DNA of 64,000 bases from Diphasiastrum complanatum (GCA_029204225.1 CM055097.1:34226804-34290803), one strand, 5' to 3'. Counted from the stretch's first letter, positions 48,041-59,847 are shown. Notes: generated from the sequence alone by a model not told the origin. Program-made: numbers and translations.

Positions 48041-48852
48041 TCTAGCTTGGTATTCTTATGTTAGAAGTTTGTGAGTGAATCTCACATGTGTGGAGGATGT
48101 TCCCACGTGTGGAGACTTGTAAAATAAATTAAAAATGTTTGTTATAGGGGTCTCATAAAGTTTCACAGTCAAGCTTCTAGGTGTCATCAATAGATTGAGC
48201 CATTTTCGACTTTAGAGGTCAATTAGTGAAGTACACTTGTTTTGTCATTATAAGGCCAAAAGCACAAGTGAAAAACCCAAGCTAAATAGGTTCTTGACAA
48301 GTGTCTTTAGTTAGTTTGATGTGTGACAAGTCAAAGTTCAAGAGGTCCAATAGAATTAAGAGGTGGAAGTACCATTGGTCCAATAGGATTTGAGATATGC
48401 TTGAGAATGGTCCGATAATGGAGAGATGGATGGATCAATGGTCCAATAGGATTAGGAGGTTGTAAATATGAGGTCCAATCATGTTTGAGTGTGGATTAGC
48501 TCGTGGAGCTACTAGTATCATTGTACTACTCACTCTATGCCAATTGATTTGGTGATCAAGTGAGATTTTGGATCTAAGTTTTTTTGTGGCTTTCTCTCTC
48601 TACTTGAGAGCTATTGGTAGTTTTCTCTCTCTACCCGGGAAGAGTAGCTTATTTTTACTTAGTTTATTTTTTGAACACTTCCCACACATGTGTATGAGCT
48701 TTGTAAGTGAGTAAATGCATGTAGTAGTGTGTTATTGCCATTGAATTGAAGATTGATCTTGAATCTCAATCTAGTCTTGATCTTTGTGCATCCACACACC
48801 TTAGGAGATCACAATCACATGTGGTGAACACTCCACACGTGTGAAATTCACA
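48041..48852 (+). repeat. 5' LTR of copia C
   Basis: It begins TCTAGCTTGG...TATGTTAGAAG and ends GAAATTCACA before the primer site. It contains ACGT-core sites (CCACGTGTGG near 48100, CACACGTGTG near 48834). The start is approximate: homology begins about 18 bp before the first TGTTAG. Confidence 0.82.
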
Positions 48853-48864
48853 TGGTATCAAAGC
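48853..48864 (+). other. primer-binding site of copia C
   Basis: TGGTATCAAAGC, one mismatch from the usual initiator-Met site, adjoining the LTR end. Confidence 0.82.
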
Positions 48865-49496
48865 CTACCTAAGTTTACCATGCATTTCCATTCATTAGTA
48901 TGAAAGTTTTCCACCAATATTGAGCTAGAAATTGTCAAGATCCATCCTCCTAGCTAACTTGCAGTTTTTTGGATCAAAGGAGATCAATAGTACATTGATT
49001 AAACATGGAATCTGATGTACAGGCACGTGTGAGGAACATGCAAATTCAGTCTTGAAGTTCTCTCTCATGTTTGATCCAAATTCTATGCATTTAGGCTTGT
49101 TTGAAAGCTAGAATTGTCTAGTTTATGATGCAATCAGTTTCACTCCATTTGGTTGTTTGATCCTAAATAACAGTTATATGCTTGCCAATACTACCTATTT
49201 GAGATCTAGGCACTGTTTTGAGACCTTAACCATTTTGTTTCATACAATATCATTGTATTTGAGTCAAATTTGGTTTCTTAGTATATTTCACACGTGCTAA
49301 GTGTGTTTGATCCTAACTTTGCCCATACTTAATCATTTGAAGTGATTCTGATCTTGTTTGGTAGAGAGCTAGTGAGATCCATCTCACAGTTGTTGCAAGA
49401 TCTTGCATAGGAGTTGGTAAGCATACCTTTTCTGGATCCTATAGTGAGAGAGAAGCAACATTTTAGTGTCTCATTATAAGGAGTCTTCACTATTTC

Positions 49497-51312
49497 ATGG
49501 CTTCTATGGGTTCCTACCTATTGGAATCTAGTGAAAGACTATCTACCTCCAACTATTCTATTTGGAAGGTTAAAATGGAGTCAATCTTGATATTCCAAGA
49601 TGTGATGGACATTGTATTTGGGATTGAGAAGGAGCCTCAAGTCCTTCAAGAAGTACAAAAATACAAGAAGAAAGCTAGGATGGCTCTCCACTTTATCATG
49701 ATGAATGTCTCTAATGAGATTTTGAGAGAGATTGGTGATTGTACTACAACCAAGCAAGCTTGGGATAGTGAATCTATGAGGCTAAGAACACCTTTAGGCT
49801 CATCACTCTTAGAAATCAAATCTTTCAAAATAGTCAAAAGACTGATGACAGTGCGTCTAATTATGTTTTGAGAGTCAAGGATATTCATAGGGAGCTTGCA
49901 TGCATTGGTGATTCAATCAATCAAAGTGAGCTAGTCCAAGTCATTCTCAATGGCTTGAGAGATGAATATGACAACCTTGTCCAATCCTATGCCAATAAGG
50001 AGGAGCTACCAAGTTTGGAAGCCCTTCAAAGTGCGCTTAGTTGTGAAGAATCAAGACAAGAGTACAAACTCTTGAGGATGGACAAGCTATCACTCAATCA
50101 TAATAATGATAGCAAAGTTCTATTTGCCAAGCACAAAGAGAGGAGTAAGAAGCAGCACCAACACTTCTCTAATGACAAAGCCAAAGACCAAGATGAAGAG
50201 GATGATGATTCCTCTCAAGATTTTACTTCAAAGAAGAAGAAGATTCAGTGCTTTTATTGTGGCAAAAAGGCCATTATGCCACCAATTGCTTCAAGAAGAA
50301 GAATCAACTCACGCAAGCCAACATCTCTAATGAGAAGAAAGACTATATTGCAAGTGATGGAGAAGGCTCTCTTATGGCATCAAGCTTCTCCTCTTCCACC
50401 TTCAACAAGGATGACTCATGGTATATTGATAGTGGAGCATCTTCACATATGTGTGGCTCCAAGCACTCTTTTTCATCTACGATGTCTTATGAAAGAGTCA
50501 AGAAGACCATATACATTGCAAGTGAGCATGAGTGCAATATTGAAGGAGTAGGGATTATTCCCTTGAAGCTTGCATCTTCTAAAGAACTCTTTCTCAACAA
50601 TTTTCTTTTTTGTCCCAAAGCTTATAAAGAATATCTTAAGTGTTGGCCAACTTCTTGATAGTGGCTTTGATGTCAATTTCCATATTGACAATTGTGTGAT
50701 CAAGAAGGATGATGAGATCCTTGCATATGGATCAAGATTTGAAGGCATCTACAAATTGGATCCAAGTGAGATTGCAAACTCTCTTGATGTTTCTTATATG
50801 TCCAATCTTTCAAAGGAGGATGATCACACAAGATGCACATATCTTCTCTCTTCAAGTTTTATGGTGTATGATTATTCCCTATTATTCGAAGCATATGTTG
50901 AGAAGCAATTCTCATTGAAGATCAAAGCTTTGAGGAGTATTGAAGCTCTTGAAGGAATAGCACCCTATGAAGTTTTATTCAAGATGAAGCCTAAGGTTGA
51001 TCACCTTAGTGAACTTGGTAGTGCTTGCTTTGCACATATTCCCTTGGAAACAAGGAGGAAGGATGATCCAAGCTCATGGATCATGATTGGATACTCATCC
51101 ATCAAGGAGGGAGTCTTTACACTCTCTATTTCAAAAGTGGTTGTGAATAGAGATGTCATATTGGATGAAGATTCAATCTTGGAAGTGGCCGAGATCAAGG
51201 CTTCTCAAGAAGCATCACAAGTCATTTATTTTGACGGCATTCAAGTTGTGATGGGGCCGATGTGTGAGGAGGAGTCTCCTCTTCCTACGATTTCAGAGGA
51301 TCTTCAAGATGC
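49497..51312 (+). pseudogene. copia C gag, protease and partial integrase region
   Basis: Gag begins at the ATG at 49497 (NYSIWKVKMESILIFQD), shifts frame near 49790, and continues with RVKDIHRELACIGDS and LVQVILNGLRDEYDNL. The zinc knuckle is split by a frameshift near 50262 (CFYCGK, then GHYATNC). Protease WYIDSGASSHMC near 50420. Pre-integrase ILSVGQLLDSGFDVNF near 50640. The HHCC finger and DDE core are missing; the frame passes from FSLKIKALRS straight to PYEVLFKMKPKVDHL near 50970, which normally follows the core. An acidic linker leads to the ORF at 51313. Confidence 0.82.
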
Positions 51313-52053
51313 ATGGATGAGTCTCTATGGATCACCTTACATGGAAAAGAGGGGCATCTTTCATGTAGTATCTACTACAAGACATTCATATATGCTTCTC
51401 TTCCTTTACTTGATATGCAATCTTGCTTTATTGAATTTTTTGGATCTCAAAGTTCAAGAAAGTCTATACTAGTTTTGTATGATGCTTATGGTATGGACAT
51501 GTTTCTTGTCATTATTGACTTAGATATGTTTCCAATACATTTTGAAAGCAAGATATTGTATTACCAAAAGCATGCTCCTGGTTCTACTAAGAACAAGATT
51601 GAGCTTGTTACTCAGGTGTTTGAAAATCATGTTTTCACATGTTTTGAGGCAAATTGTGAACTCCTCTTGAGATTAAGTGAAGCATCCAAAGTGGATACTT
51701 ACATCCTTGAGAGAGTAACTAGCCTAAAAAAGATCAAGATAGTATTTGATATCAAGATTAGATCCATCATGAAAATAGTTCATTTTATGTGGACTAGTCA
51801 AGCTAGAAAGCATAATCTTGATGATCATCATTTTTTCACATCTTATGATCTTGATCTTTATGATCTTTATGAGGCTTGGAAGCCTCGAATTTCTCTCTTT
51901 ATGGTGCAACCATCATGCAAGTGGAGCTTTCAAATCAAAGGCCATCATCAAGCATGGAGGAAGCACATGGACATAGTGGCATATTGGTGGAATGATCTTC
52001 AAAGTTTTTGGCAAATGATTTCTACCAAGGAAATCTTATCATGGATATGGTGA
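51313..52053 (+). CDS. unrecognised 246-codon ORF inside copia C
   Basis: The ORF lies where RT and RNase H are expected. I recognise no RT motif (no YVDD, no ALYGLKQAP) and no RNase H motif. It includes a hydrophobic N-terminal half (FLVIIDLDMFPIHF), several aromatic-rich stretches (WSFQIKGHHQAWRKHMD, YWWNDLQSFWQM) and an acidic YDLDLYDLYEAW. It overlaps the end of the upstream frame, which stops at 51470. It may be captured host sequence, a scrambled pol, or chance. Whether it is translated is unknown. The ORF ends just before the polypurine tract region, so it would be carried by the element. Confidence 0.4.
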   Translation: MDESLWITLHGKEGHLSCSIYYKTFIYASLPLLDMQSCFIEFFGSQSSRKSILVLYDAYGMDMFLVIIDLDMFPIHFESKILYYQKHAPGSTKNKIELVTQVFENHVFTCFEANCELLLRLSEASKVDTYILERVTSLKKIKIVFDIKIRSIMKIVHFMWTSQARKHNLDDHHFFTSYDLDLYDLYEAWKPRISLFMVQPSCKWSFQIKGHHQAWRKHMDIVAYWWNDLQSFWQMISTKEILSWIW

Positions 52054-52180
52054 GGGTGCTGCTATGAAGGATCCCTTGGCTGATTTTCACTTCTTATGCA
52101 TACCGAAGGATCCACTCAAAAAGCTTTACAAACTTCTCAAGTGATCTAGTACCTTTCCAAGCTATTTTTTGAGGAGGAAA

Positions 52181-52930
52181 TCTAGCTTGGTATTCATATG
52201 TTAGAAGGCGTGAGTGAATCTCACATGTGTGGAGGATGTTGCCACGTGTGGAGAATTGTAAAATAAATTAAAAATGTTTGCTATAGGGGTCTCAAAGTTT
52301 GATAGTCAAGCTTCTAGGTGTCATTGGTAGATTGAGCCATTTTTGGCTTTAGAGGTCAATTAGTGAAGTACACTTGTTTTGTCATTATTAGGCCAAAAAC
52401 ACAAGTGGAGAACTCAAGCTAAATAGGTTCTTGACAAGTATCTTTAGTTAGTGATGTGTGACAAGTCAAAGTTCAAGAGGTCCAATAGAACTAAGAGGTG
52501 GAAGTACCATTGGTCCAATAGGATTTGAGATATGCTTGAGAATGGTCCAATAGAATGGAGAGATGGATGGATCAATGGTCCAATAGGATTAGGAGGTTGT
52601 AAATATGAGGTCCAATCATGTTTGAGTGTGGATTAGCTCGTGGAGCTACTAGTATAATTGTACTTCCATTCTATGCCAATTGATTTGGTGATCAAGTGAG
52701 ATTTTGGATCTAAGTTTTTTGTGGCTTTCTCTCTCTACCCGAGAGCTATTAATAATTTTCTCTCTCTACCCAAGAAGAGCAGCTTATTTTTACTTAGTTC
52801 ATTTTTTGAACACTTCCCACACGTGTGTATGTTCTTTGGAAGTGAGTAAATGCATGTAGTAGTGTGTTTTTGCCATTGAATTGAAGATTGATCTTGAATC
52901 TCAATCTAGTCTTGATCTTTGTGCATCCAC
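52181..52930 (+). repeat. 3' LTR of copia C, right end truncated
   Basis: It matches 48041-48800 with small indels and stops at GTGCATCCAC. The last 57 or so bases of the 5' LTR are missing. Confidence 0.86.
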
Positions 52931-53540
52931 TCTAAAACTTTATCCTCAAAATCCAACGTATTCCTAGCAAGGACAATAATGTATTGATGTGTTATCTAGG
53001 AAGTCGTCTATACTTGTAGTCAAGAAGGCACAACATGTCATTTTTCGATTTCGTATAGCTTACCCCTCTCTTCTTTAGGAATGTGTACAAAGGTTTTACA
53101 TCTAAAGATTCGCAAGTGATTCGCCTTTGACTTCTTCTTCATGAACGCCTTTTCAAGGGTTATATTTGGTCTAGCAATGGTAGAACTCCTATCCTAGAGA
53201 TAAACCACGGTATTGCTGCATGCTTTTGACCAAAAGCCCTTTGGTAGTTTCATCTCGACAAGCATAGATCTAGCACTCTCCACGATCGTATGATTCTTGC
53301 GCTTGGCTACATCATTGATTTCGAGAGTGTGAGCTTGTGTGAACTATCTTTTGATTCCACATTGGTTAAAAAAGGCTTCAAACTCATTGAACTTGTACTC
53401 ACCTCCACTATCAGATCTTAGGAGCTTGATCTTCCAATCTGTTTGGTTTTTGATCATTTTATTGAAGCTCTTGAGGTGGCAAAAGCATCTGATTTTTTCT
53501 TTAAATAATAGATCCATGTCTTGTGAGACATATCTATAGG
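52931..53540 (-). pseudogene. copia integrase scrap
   Basis: The minus strand reads [85 protein letters not shown] and TFVHIPKEERGKL. This is the second half of the integrase core plus the GKKP-like linker region, with a few stops. It is not the sequel of copia C, which is on the other strand. Confidence 0.8.
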
Positions 53541-54044
53541 AAATAAGAGAAAATCAATATTTTGCAACGGAAGTGGTGAACAGGTGGTGCGTAAATCGGA
53601 AGTGCAGCAGTTACTAGCTAGCGTTCAAGATGGATCGAATATTACAATGCGCAACAGAACAATAACAGTGGACAAAAATTGCACTCTGATAATAATCAAA
53701 CTGAGTACAAATTGCTTGAAGCTGGGCGCAAGACAGAAGGCACAAGAACAAGCTTCAGCTGATAACTTGTTGATGATTAACTACCAAACTCGAAAAATTG
53801 AACTTAATCATTTGCAACAAAAACGCTTGTAGGATGATACCTTGATCAGTGCGTTGACTCCAATGCAGATCTTCCTTGATGATTAAAAGTCAGATGATCA
53901 GTACATTGAAAACTGACATTAATCTACTTGATTAACTACATCCATCCTACAATAGGTAGCTGTCATTTTACAGTGAATGCATGTACAAGAGTAGGTGGAC
54001 TGTCAACGTCGCGACGCGGGTCAGAATTCTGACAGTATCAAAAT
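53541..54044. other. noncoding stretch beside the LTR relics
   Basis: On the minus strand GGTATCATCCTAC near 53835 resembles a decayed primer-binding site, so 53846-54040 might be an LTR of the adjacent scrap. There is no second copy to confirm this, and no ORF with motifs. Confidence 0.3.
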
Positions 54045-55084
54045 TTTACAAAGATTCGAGAATTTACAAGTGACTCGAAACATATACACTAACTGATTAC
54101 AGAAATGCATACATTTTGAGACAAAGCTGAACGCAATAAAAGATAGTATTGATTCAGTATGAAACGAAATAGAAGTAAATGAATACAACAAGTTTGCGGA
54201 TCAAAGTCGCATACTCTAAGCTATTTATGAACAACTAACATATAAATCTGAATTAAGCGCAACTACTAAGCAGTAAGCGCAATATCAATATCTAATCAAC
54301 TCTAAAGAACTGAGCTAGAATGCTCAAGAGTGTTCAAGCTCGCAGGCTTGAGAGAGGGCTAACTATTCAATACTTGATATGAGAAAAAAAGTTGTTGAAA
54401 TATGAACAACTATTTATACTAAGTAATTAGGTTGTCAAATACAGCTGCCAGTTGGTTGGAGTCTACTGGCATTCATCCAGTTATTCTCAGAAGTTGCTTG
54501 TTGATAAGCGGTGACATTTGGCCATAAACAGTCTGTCTGCATAAATGAACGTGACTGTCACTCTGCAGAAATGAACGTAGATTTCATAAGGGAGAAAGCG
54601 AAAAATGCGACTTTTGTGAAAAATGCGAGAGTGTCGCAAAATCTCATATCTTGAATATTGGGTAGCCCCACACTTCGCCAAAGTCATTTCCTTAACATTT
54701 GAGGCACTTTGAATGCGACACTGCATTTTTACTCGGAATTCCCGACAGGTGAAAAATGCGAAAAATGTGACTCTGCATTTTTACTCGAAATTCCTGACAG
54801 GCGAAAAATGCAAAAAATTTGACACTGTATTTTTACTTGCAATTTTTGACAGTGTCGTTTTAAGAGAAAATTGACTGTAGCAAAAAGGCGACAGTGTCGG
54901 GTTTTGTAGTGAGAGAAAATTCCCGACACTGTTGTCAAACTCCGTGTATTTTTGCAGACTGTGTAAAGACATTTGTAATGTTGCAGACTGTGTAATACAC
55001 GGGAGAATCCGTAGAACTGGTTAAACAGTTGGATGAAGATTAAAAACCAATCAGTCGATTAGTAGGAAGGAGATTAGTCCAACA
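54045..55084 (-). repeat. LTR of family D, minus strand
   Basis: On the minus strand it starts TGTTGGACTAATCTCC at 55084. In reverse it shares AACTGAGCTAGAATGCTCAAGAG, TTACACAGTCTGCA and the GTCGCATTTTTCGC repeats with 13211-14237. It truncates copia J at about 55100. The left end is approximate. Confidence 0.75.
54723..54880. repeat. about 52-bp tandem repeat inside the family-D LTR
   Basis: Units begin GCATTTTTACTCGGAATTCC, GCATTTTTACTCGAAATTCC and GTATTTTTACTTGCAATTTT at about 52-bp steps. Related units occur at 13395-13510 in the plus-strand copy but not in the copia D LTR. Confidence 0.75.
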
Positions 55085-55109
55085 CAACTTGCTTACATTT
55101 TTCATTATA

Positions 55110-57436
55110 AGTGACTCTCAAAGGTTATTGCCTTTGCCTTGATGTCCTCTTTGGCTTTTGATTTGAAGTAGAATCTTCAACATCAACATCCAAAGTAACA
55201 TCAATGTCATCAACATCAAGAATGTTAGATCTAACATCCACACCACCATTTGAAAAACTTTTGAGAATTTTCCCTTGTAAAAAATGACATCTCTTCACTT
55301 TCTTAGTTGAAGGAATATAAACTTTGTAAGCCTTGCTCACCTCACTATAACCAACAAATATACATTTCTTTGAAGATGGATCCTCCTTTTTCCTTTCATC
55401 AAGAGTAATTTGATATAGCAAATGCATTCAAAAGTTTTGAAAAACTTGACACTCGACCTTCTACCAAACAAGACCTCAAAAAAGAGGTTTTTCCATCCAA
55501 TATTACACTCGGCCATCTATTGCATAGAAAATTAGCACACAACAAAGCTTGATCCCAAAAGGATTTAGGAAGATTTGCACCTAACCTCACGACTTTGGAT
55601 CCTTCACGTAAAGTTCTATTCTTCCTCTCGGCCACTCCATTTTGTTGTGGTGTCCTTGGGCTTGTGTACTCCCTCTTGATCCCATTTGCATCACAAAATG
55701 CTTTGAACTTGGTAGAAATGTACTCACCACCATTGTCACCCCTCAAGCACTTGATCTTTGTAGAAATTTGGACCTCCCTTACAATCTTGAACTTGAAAAA
55801 GACATAAAACCTTTCATCTTTGCTCTTTAGTAGATACACCCAACAAAATCTAATAGAATCATCAATTAAAGTCACATACATCTTAGCACCTCCATTGCTA
55901 ATTGTAGTAACACCATGAATATCCGAATGCACAAGTTGAAAAGGCTTACTTGACCTAGATGTAGATCCTTTGTAAGGTAACCTATGTGACTTTGATAAAG
56001 CACATTGCTCACAAACATGATTCATGCTTGATAAAAATTGGGAAGACAAAAAACAACTTGCCTCTTTGCCATCACCTCCAATGACTTGTAGTTGAGATGC
56101 CCCAATCTCTTGTGCCATACCTCTTGCATTAACATTTTCTCCTTTGACATACATCCAACTTGGTTAGCAACAACACAAACATCAAGTTTGAACAACTTAC
56201 CTTGCCTCTTCCCTTTTGCAATCAATTCATCCTCCTTCCCCAACAAGCATCACCATCAAACTCCACTTTGAATCCCTTGTCAAGCATTTGACTCACACTA
56301 ATAAGGTTCTTAGTGATAGACGGAATGAACAAAACATCGACCTTCAAATTCACATTCCTATTAGTAGAAAGGGAAATAGGAATTGTGCCAATCCCTTTGA
56401 TTGCACACTCATCATCATTGGTCGTGTAGATCACCTTCTTGTCACCTTCAAATGCCATCAATGATGAATAATACTCCTCATGATATGTCATATGTGATAT
56501 AGCTCCACTATCAATCCACCAAGGATCAATATCTCCATCATTAGCCAACAAGCAAGATGACATAACAAAAGCTTCGTTTGAATTTTGTTCATCAACACCA
56601 TCTTCATCAAGAGTTAGTCATCAAGAGTTAGATTTGTTTGCTTCTCACCTTGATCCTTCTTCTTCTTGAATAAATCACTTGCAAAATGTCCTTTGACTCC
56701 ACAAAAGAAATATTTTAGCTTGGATCTATCTTTCTTCTTGCCAACAAAAGTAGAAGGCTCACCTTGATCTTGTCCTTTTGACCATTTGCTTTTGCCTTTG
56801 CCCTTGAACTTGCCTTTTGAGAACATAGCTTCTTACTCTCCAACTTGAGATGTAGAAGATGATCCTCCTCTTGCTTGGAGTGTAAACTCTTCAACCAACA
56901 AGACCTCTTGCAAGTCCTCCATACTTGGCAATGTCTTTTGAATAGCAAAACTTTACACCAAATTAGCTTGATTATCTAACAAGCCATTAAGAACAACTTG
57001 AACAAGCTCCACATCCTTAATGCTTTCACTAATGCATGCTAGTTCATCACTCAAAGCTTTAACTCTCAAAACAAAAGCATGAGCACCTTCATCCTTATTT
57101 TGAAGACTTTGAAAAATTTGCCTCCTTAGGATTAGAACCCTAGATGTAGGGACTCATAAACCATCTCAAAGGTTTTCCAAGCTTCACTAGATATTGTGCA
57201 CTTACCAACTTCTTTGAGAAGTTCATTAGTCACATTCATCTTGATTGAGCTTTCTTTGCCCTCTTGTCATACCTCAGTTGTTCTTGAGGTGCCAAAGGTC
57301 TCTCCTCCACACCTACAACAATATCCATCAAATCATTCATCTCAAGCAAAGATTCCATCCTCACCTTCCAAGTAGAATAATTTGTTGAGGTAAGCCTATC
57401 ATTGCCTTCCAACATAAAGCCACTTGAGGTTGCCAT
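55110..57436 (-). pseudogene. copia J gag-protease-integrase remnant
   Basis: Gag N-terminus at 57436, with several frame breaks by 57100. The zinc knuckle near 56700 reads KYFFCGVKGHFASDLF: the first and last Cys of C-x2-C-x4-H-x4-C are replaced by Tyr and Leu. Protease WWIDSGAISHMT near 56515 is intact in its motif. Pre-integrase [14 protein letters not shown] near 56110 and CEQCALSKSHRLPY near 56010. Integrase keeps Asp in LVHSDIHG, Asp in RGDNGGEY and Glu in [10 protein letters not shown]. The frame changes near 55410 into the linker (FVGYSEVSKAYKVYIP). No RT remains. Confidence 0.86.
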
Positions 57437-58013
57437 GTTGCAATGATCCGATTTTCTCTTTTACCATGTTCCAATGCACTTAGCACTCTCTTGAGAATCA
57501 ACAAATGAAACTCAAGAAGAAATCACAAAGATATGGAAAAAATCTAGCCTCTCATTTTCTCTCTTCTAGCAAATCCTAGCACATAGAATGTTCATGTCTT
57601 GATCAAAATATATTTAAACACAATATGATGAACTTTTGCTAACACCTAAGATTGAAACACGCTCTTGAAAAAGTCCAGCAACTTAAAATCAAGAGATCCT
57701 ATCAAATTTAGGGTTCTTCCAAAAGTGCAAATATTGAATCAACCAAAAACTATATGCAAAAGCTAGAATCTTGATACATCATATTGTAGAATGTAACTAC
57801 CATGAAGAATTTTTGTCTCCACATTCCAGTAAGTGGTTTCAAAAATCTGCCTACTCCAAGTGATTTGACCTAAAATGATGCTAGGGTCACAAAGATCCAC
57901 TTTCTATACTTGAAAATGCAAGATTTGAGCTAGAAACACCTCCAGATCCACAGAATTTATGGTGCCCTCAAATCCACTAGATTTGGAAAATACTCCAAAT
58001 TTGGCCTAAAACC

Positions 58014-58025
58014 GATTTGATATCA
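58014..58025 (-). other. primer-binding site of copia J (degenerate)
   Basis: The minus strand reads TTTCACA then TGATATCAAATC, close to the TTCACA|TGGTATCAAAGC of copia C. Confidence 0.6.
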
Positions 58026-59592
58026 TGTGAAAAAAAACAAATCCAAAACATACTTGATGGATCTCTAAGATCTTGACCAACTTTGGATGCATATCTAGAT
58101 TCAGCTACAAGACATAAATAATCAGTTTACACATGCTAGAATTGCATAAATCACTAAGATGTGATCATAAGCACTTAAATACAGTAAGGTACTATCCCTA
58201 TCTCAGACAACAACAACAACCTACTATCCTTCACACGTGTGGATGCAAAATCAACAACAAAAATGACATTCTACCCACTAGAAATCAAGATATCGTGAGA
58301 AATACACACATACAAAGATACATTTTTCACGTTGGTACTGTTATTTATAGCCGTTCAAATGTCATTTGGCCAATTTTCCTAAACTGATCCTAAATGGTAA
58401 TTTCTTGGTACTTCATCAAAAAACCTAGAAATTCTAGCCAATTAAAATGGGTCCAAATCCAACCTCACCCATTTATCTACCTGCCAAAAATAGTACAAAC
58501 GCTATTTAGGCCTTCATAAAAAAATATAAATCTATCTCTAAATTCCATGTTGGCCTCAAAATTGCCAAAATAGATCAACGAAACTAGTTGAATTTTTCAC
58601 ATATCGTACTTGTAGGTATAGTCTGAGTGCCCTTCGTTTGGAGTTCGTAACCCTTCATCTGGTCCAAAACAATTAAATGAGGTGCAAATAAGGGCCTTTT
58701 TATAAAATGAACTGCTTTTTCATACTAAGGAACTTCACTCTTCAAACAATTTTGGGCCTTGGGTCCCTCAAATTCAAATTTTTTAATGAAATTGAAGGCT
58801 GTTTTGCTCTTCAAGGCACTTATGGTCCCTTCAAATTAATCTTGGCCATTGAATCCATAGAAGGCTCATCTAGCCCACCATTCAACATTAAATTATGATC
58901 ATTGGTGAAAGTGGGCTCCAATCTTGTGGTTAGGAGTGAGTTTGGACATTGAAGTTAGAGCAACTAAATACTCTTTTACATTACTTAATCTTCTTCATGT
59001 AGAAGCACAAGCTCTGTCCCTCCAAGTCCTTCTATGGCTTGATCTCTCTCAATTTTTGAGCTCTTTCAAAGCAGTCCGAGGCCTAGACCATGGGTGCCCT
59101 ACCAATTATAAGTCTGTAGAGCTTTCAATTGCCAAAATCCATGGAGAAATGACGAGATAAGACCCTTGAGAAAGAGATTTTTTTTAGTTTTTCCGTAAAA
59201 AAACCACTTGGTTCTCTAGCAGTCGGCAATTTTTTGATAGAAAGTTCAAACTTTTTTCATGGCTGTTGAGTGGGCTAGAACGGCTACATCCTTGTTCTTA
59301 CGACATCCAAAATGGTCCGTGAACGGTGAAATTATTGCCGATATTGTAAAAGACTTGTAATCCTCGCCCAGTCTTTTCCATAGACTAACTGCAAATTTCT
59401 CAAATTTTGCCCGTTTTTGACATTGTCTGTTGCTATGCACAGGCTAAGGATCCCTGTACTGAGCTTGGCAAGCCTTTGTATGACACAAATGCTTCAATAT
59501 TCCATTGTCTGGCCGTCGTAAACTCCAGAAAAACCGTTTTCTTGAAGCTCTCTTTAACGACTACTTTTGATTGTGTGTATAATCCTTGTCCA
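58026..59592. other. probable copia J LTR remnant and unassigned sequence
   Basis: The left part should contain the copia J LTR; an ACGT-core palindrome CACACGTGTGG lies near 58233. The right part (about 58700-59592) would be leader or gag of the element primed at 59593, but no coding motif is recognised. Confidence 0.35.
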
Positions 59593-59606
59593 GCTCTGAT
59601 ACCAAG
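59593..59606 (-). other. primer-binding site of short element K
   Basis: The minus strand reads TTGGTATCAGAGCTGG, a full match to the initiator-Met site. Confidence 0.6.
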
Positions 59607-59608
59607 TT

Positions 59609-59847
59609 AAAATTGACTTAAAACAAGATCACAGATCATAAAACACAATGACACCCACACATAAAGCACTCTCCCACTCCAAGCTCACATAGCAACTGTA
59701 TTTCTGAAAATCAAAATACATTGTACATGTAGCTTTCTTTTTGGCAACCCATGCATGGCCCAGGTTGCCGTTGGCGGGACGAGTGTTCCATCAACTGGCC
59801 TTGTGGCGAGGCTAATTGATCTTGATCCACTAATCGGATCCACAACA
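59609..59847 (-). repeat. short putative LTR (about 239 bp) of element K
   Basis: On the minus strand it begins TGTTGTGGATCCGATTAG at 59847 and ends just before the primer site. Such a short LTR would fit a TRIM or small copia element. No second copy is in the window. Confidence 0.42.

Larger units (their letters stand above)
48041..52930 (+). mobile_element. Ty1/copia retrotransposon C, defective, with an unusual 3' ORF
   Basis: LTRs at about 48041-48852 and 52181-52930 (the 3' copy is truncated at its right end), a primer-binding site at 48853 and a polypurine tract GAGGAGGAAA at 52171-52180. Gag resembles copia A and J. The integrase core is deleted and no RT or RNase H motif is found before the 3' LTR. 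The right end abuts a copia integrase scrap, so no target duplication can be checked. Confidence 0.88.
55100..58025 (-). mobile_element. Ty1/copia retrotransposon J, truncated before RT
   Basis: Minus strand: primer-binding site at 58014-58025, a leader of about 580 nt, gag ATG at 57436, protease, integrase and linker down to about 55110, where the family-D LTR begins. The leader length is close to that of copia C (644 nt), supporting the priming-site call. The element belongs to the A/C lineage by its gag start (STNYSTWKVRMESLL). The LTR should extend right from 58026, but its outer end was not found. Confidence 0.82.
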
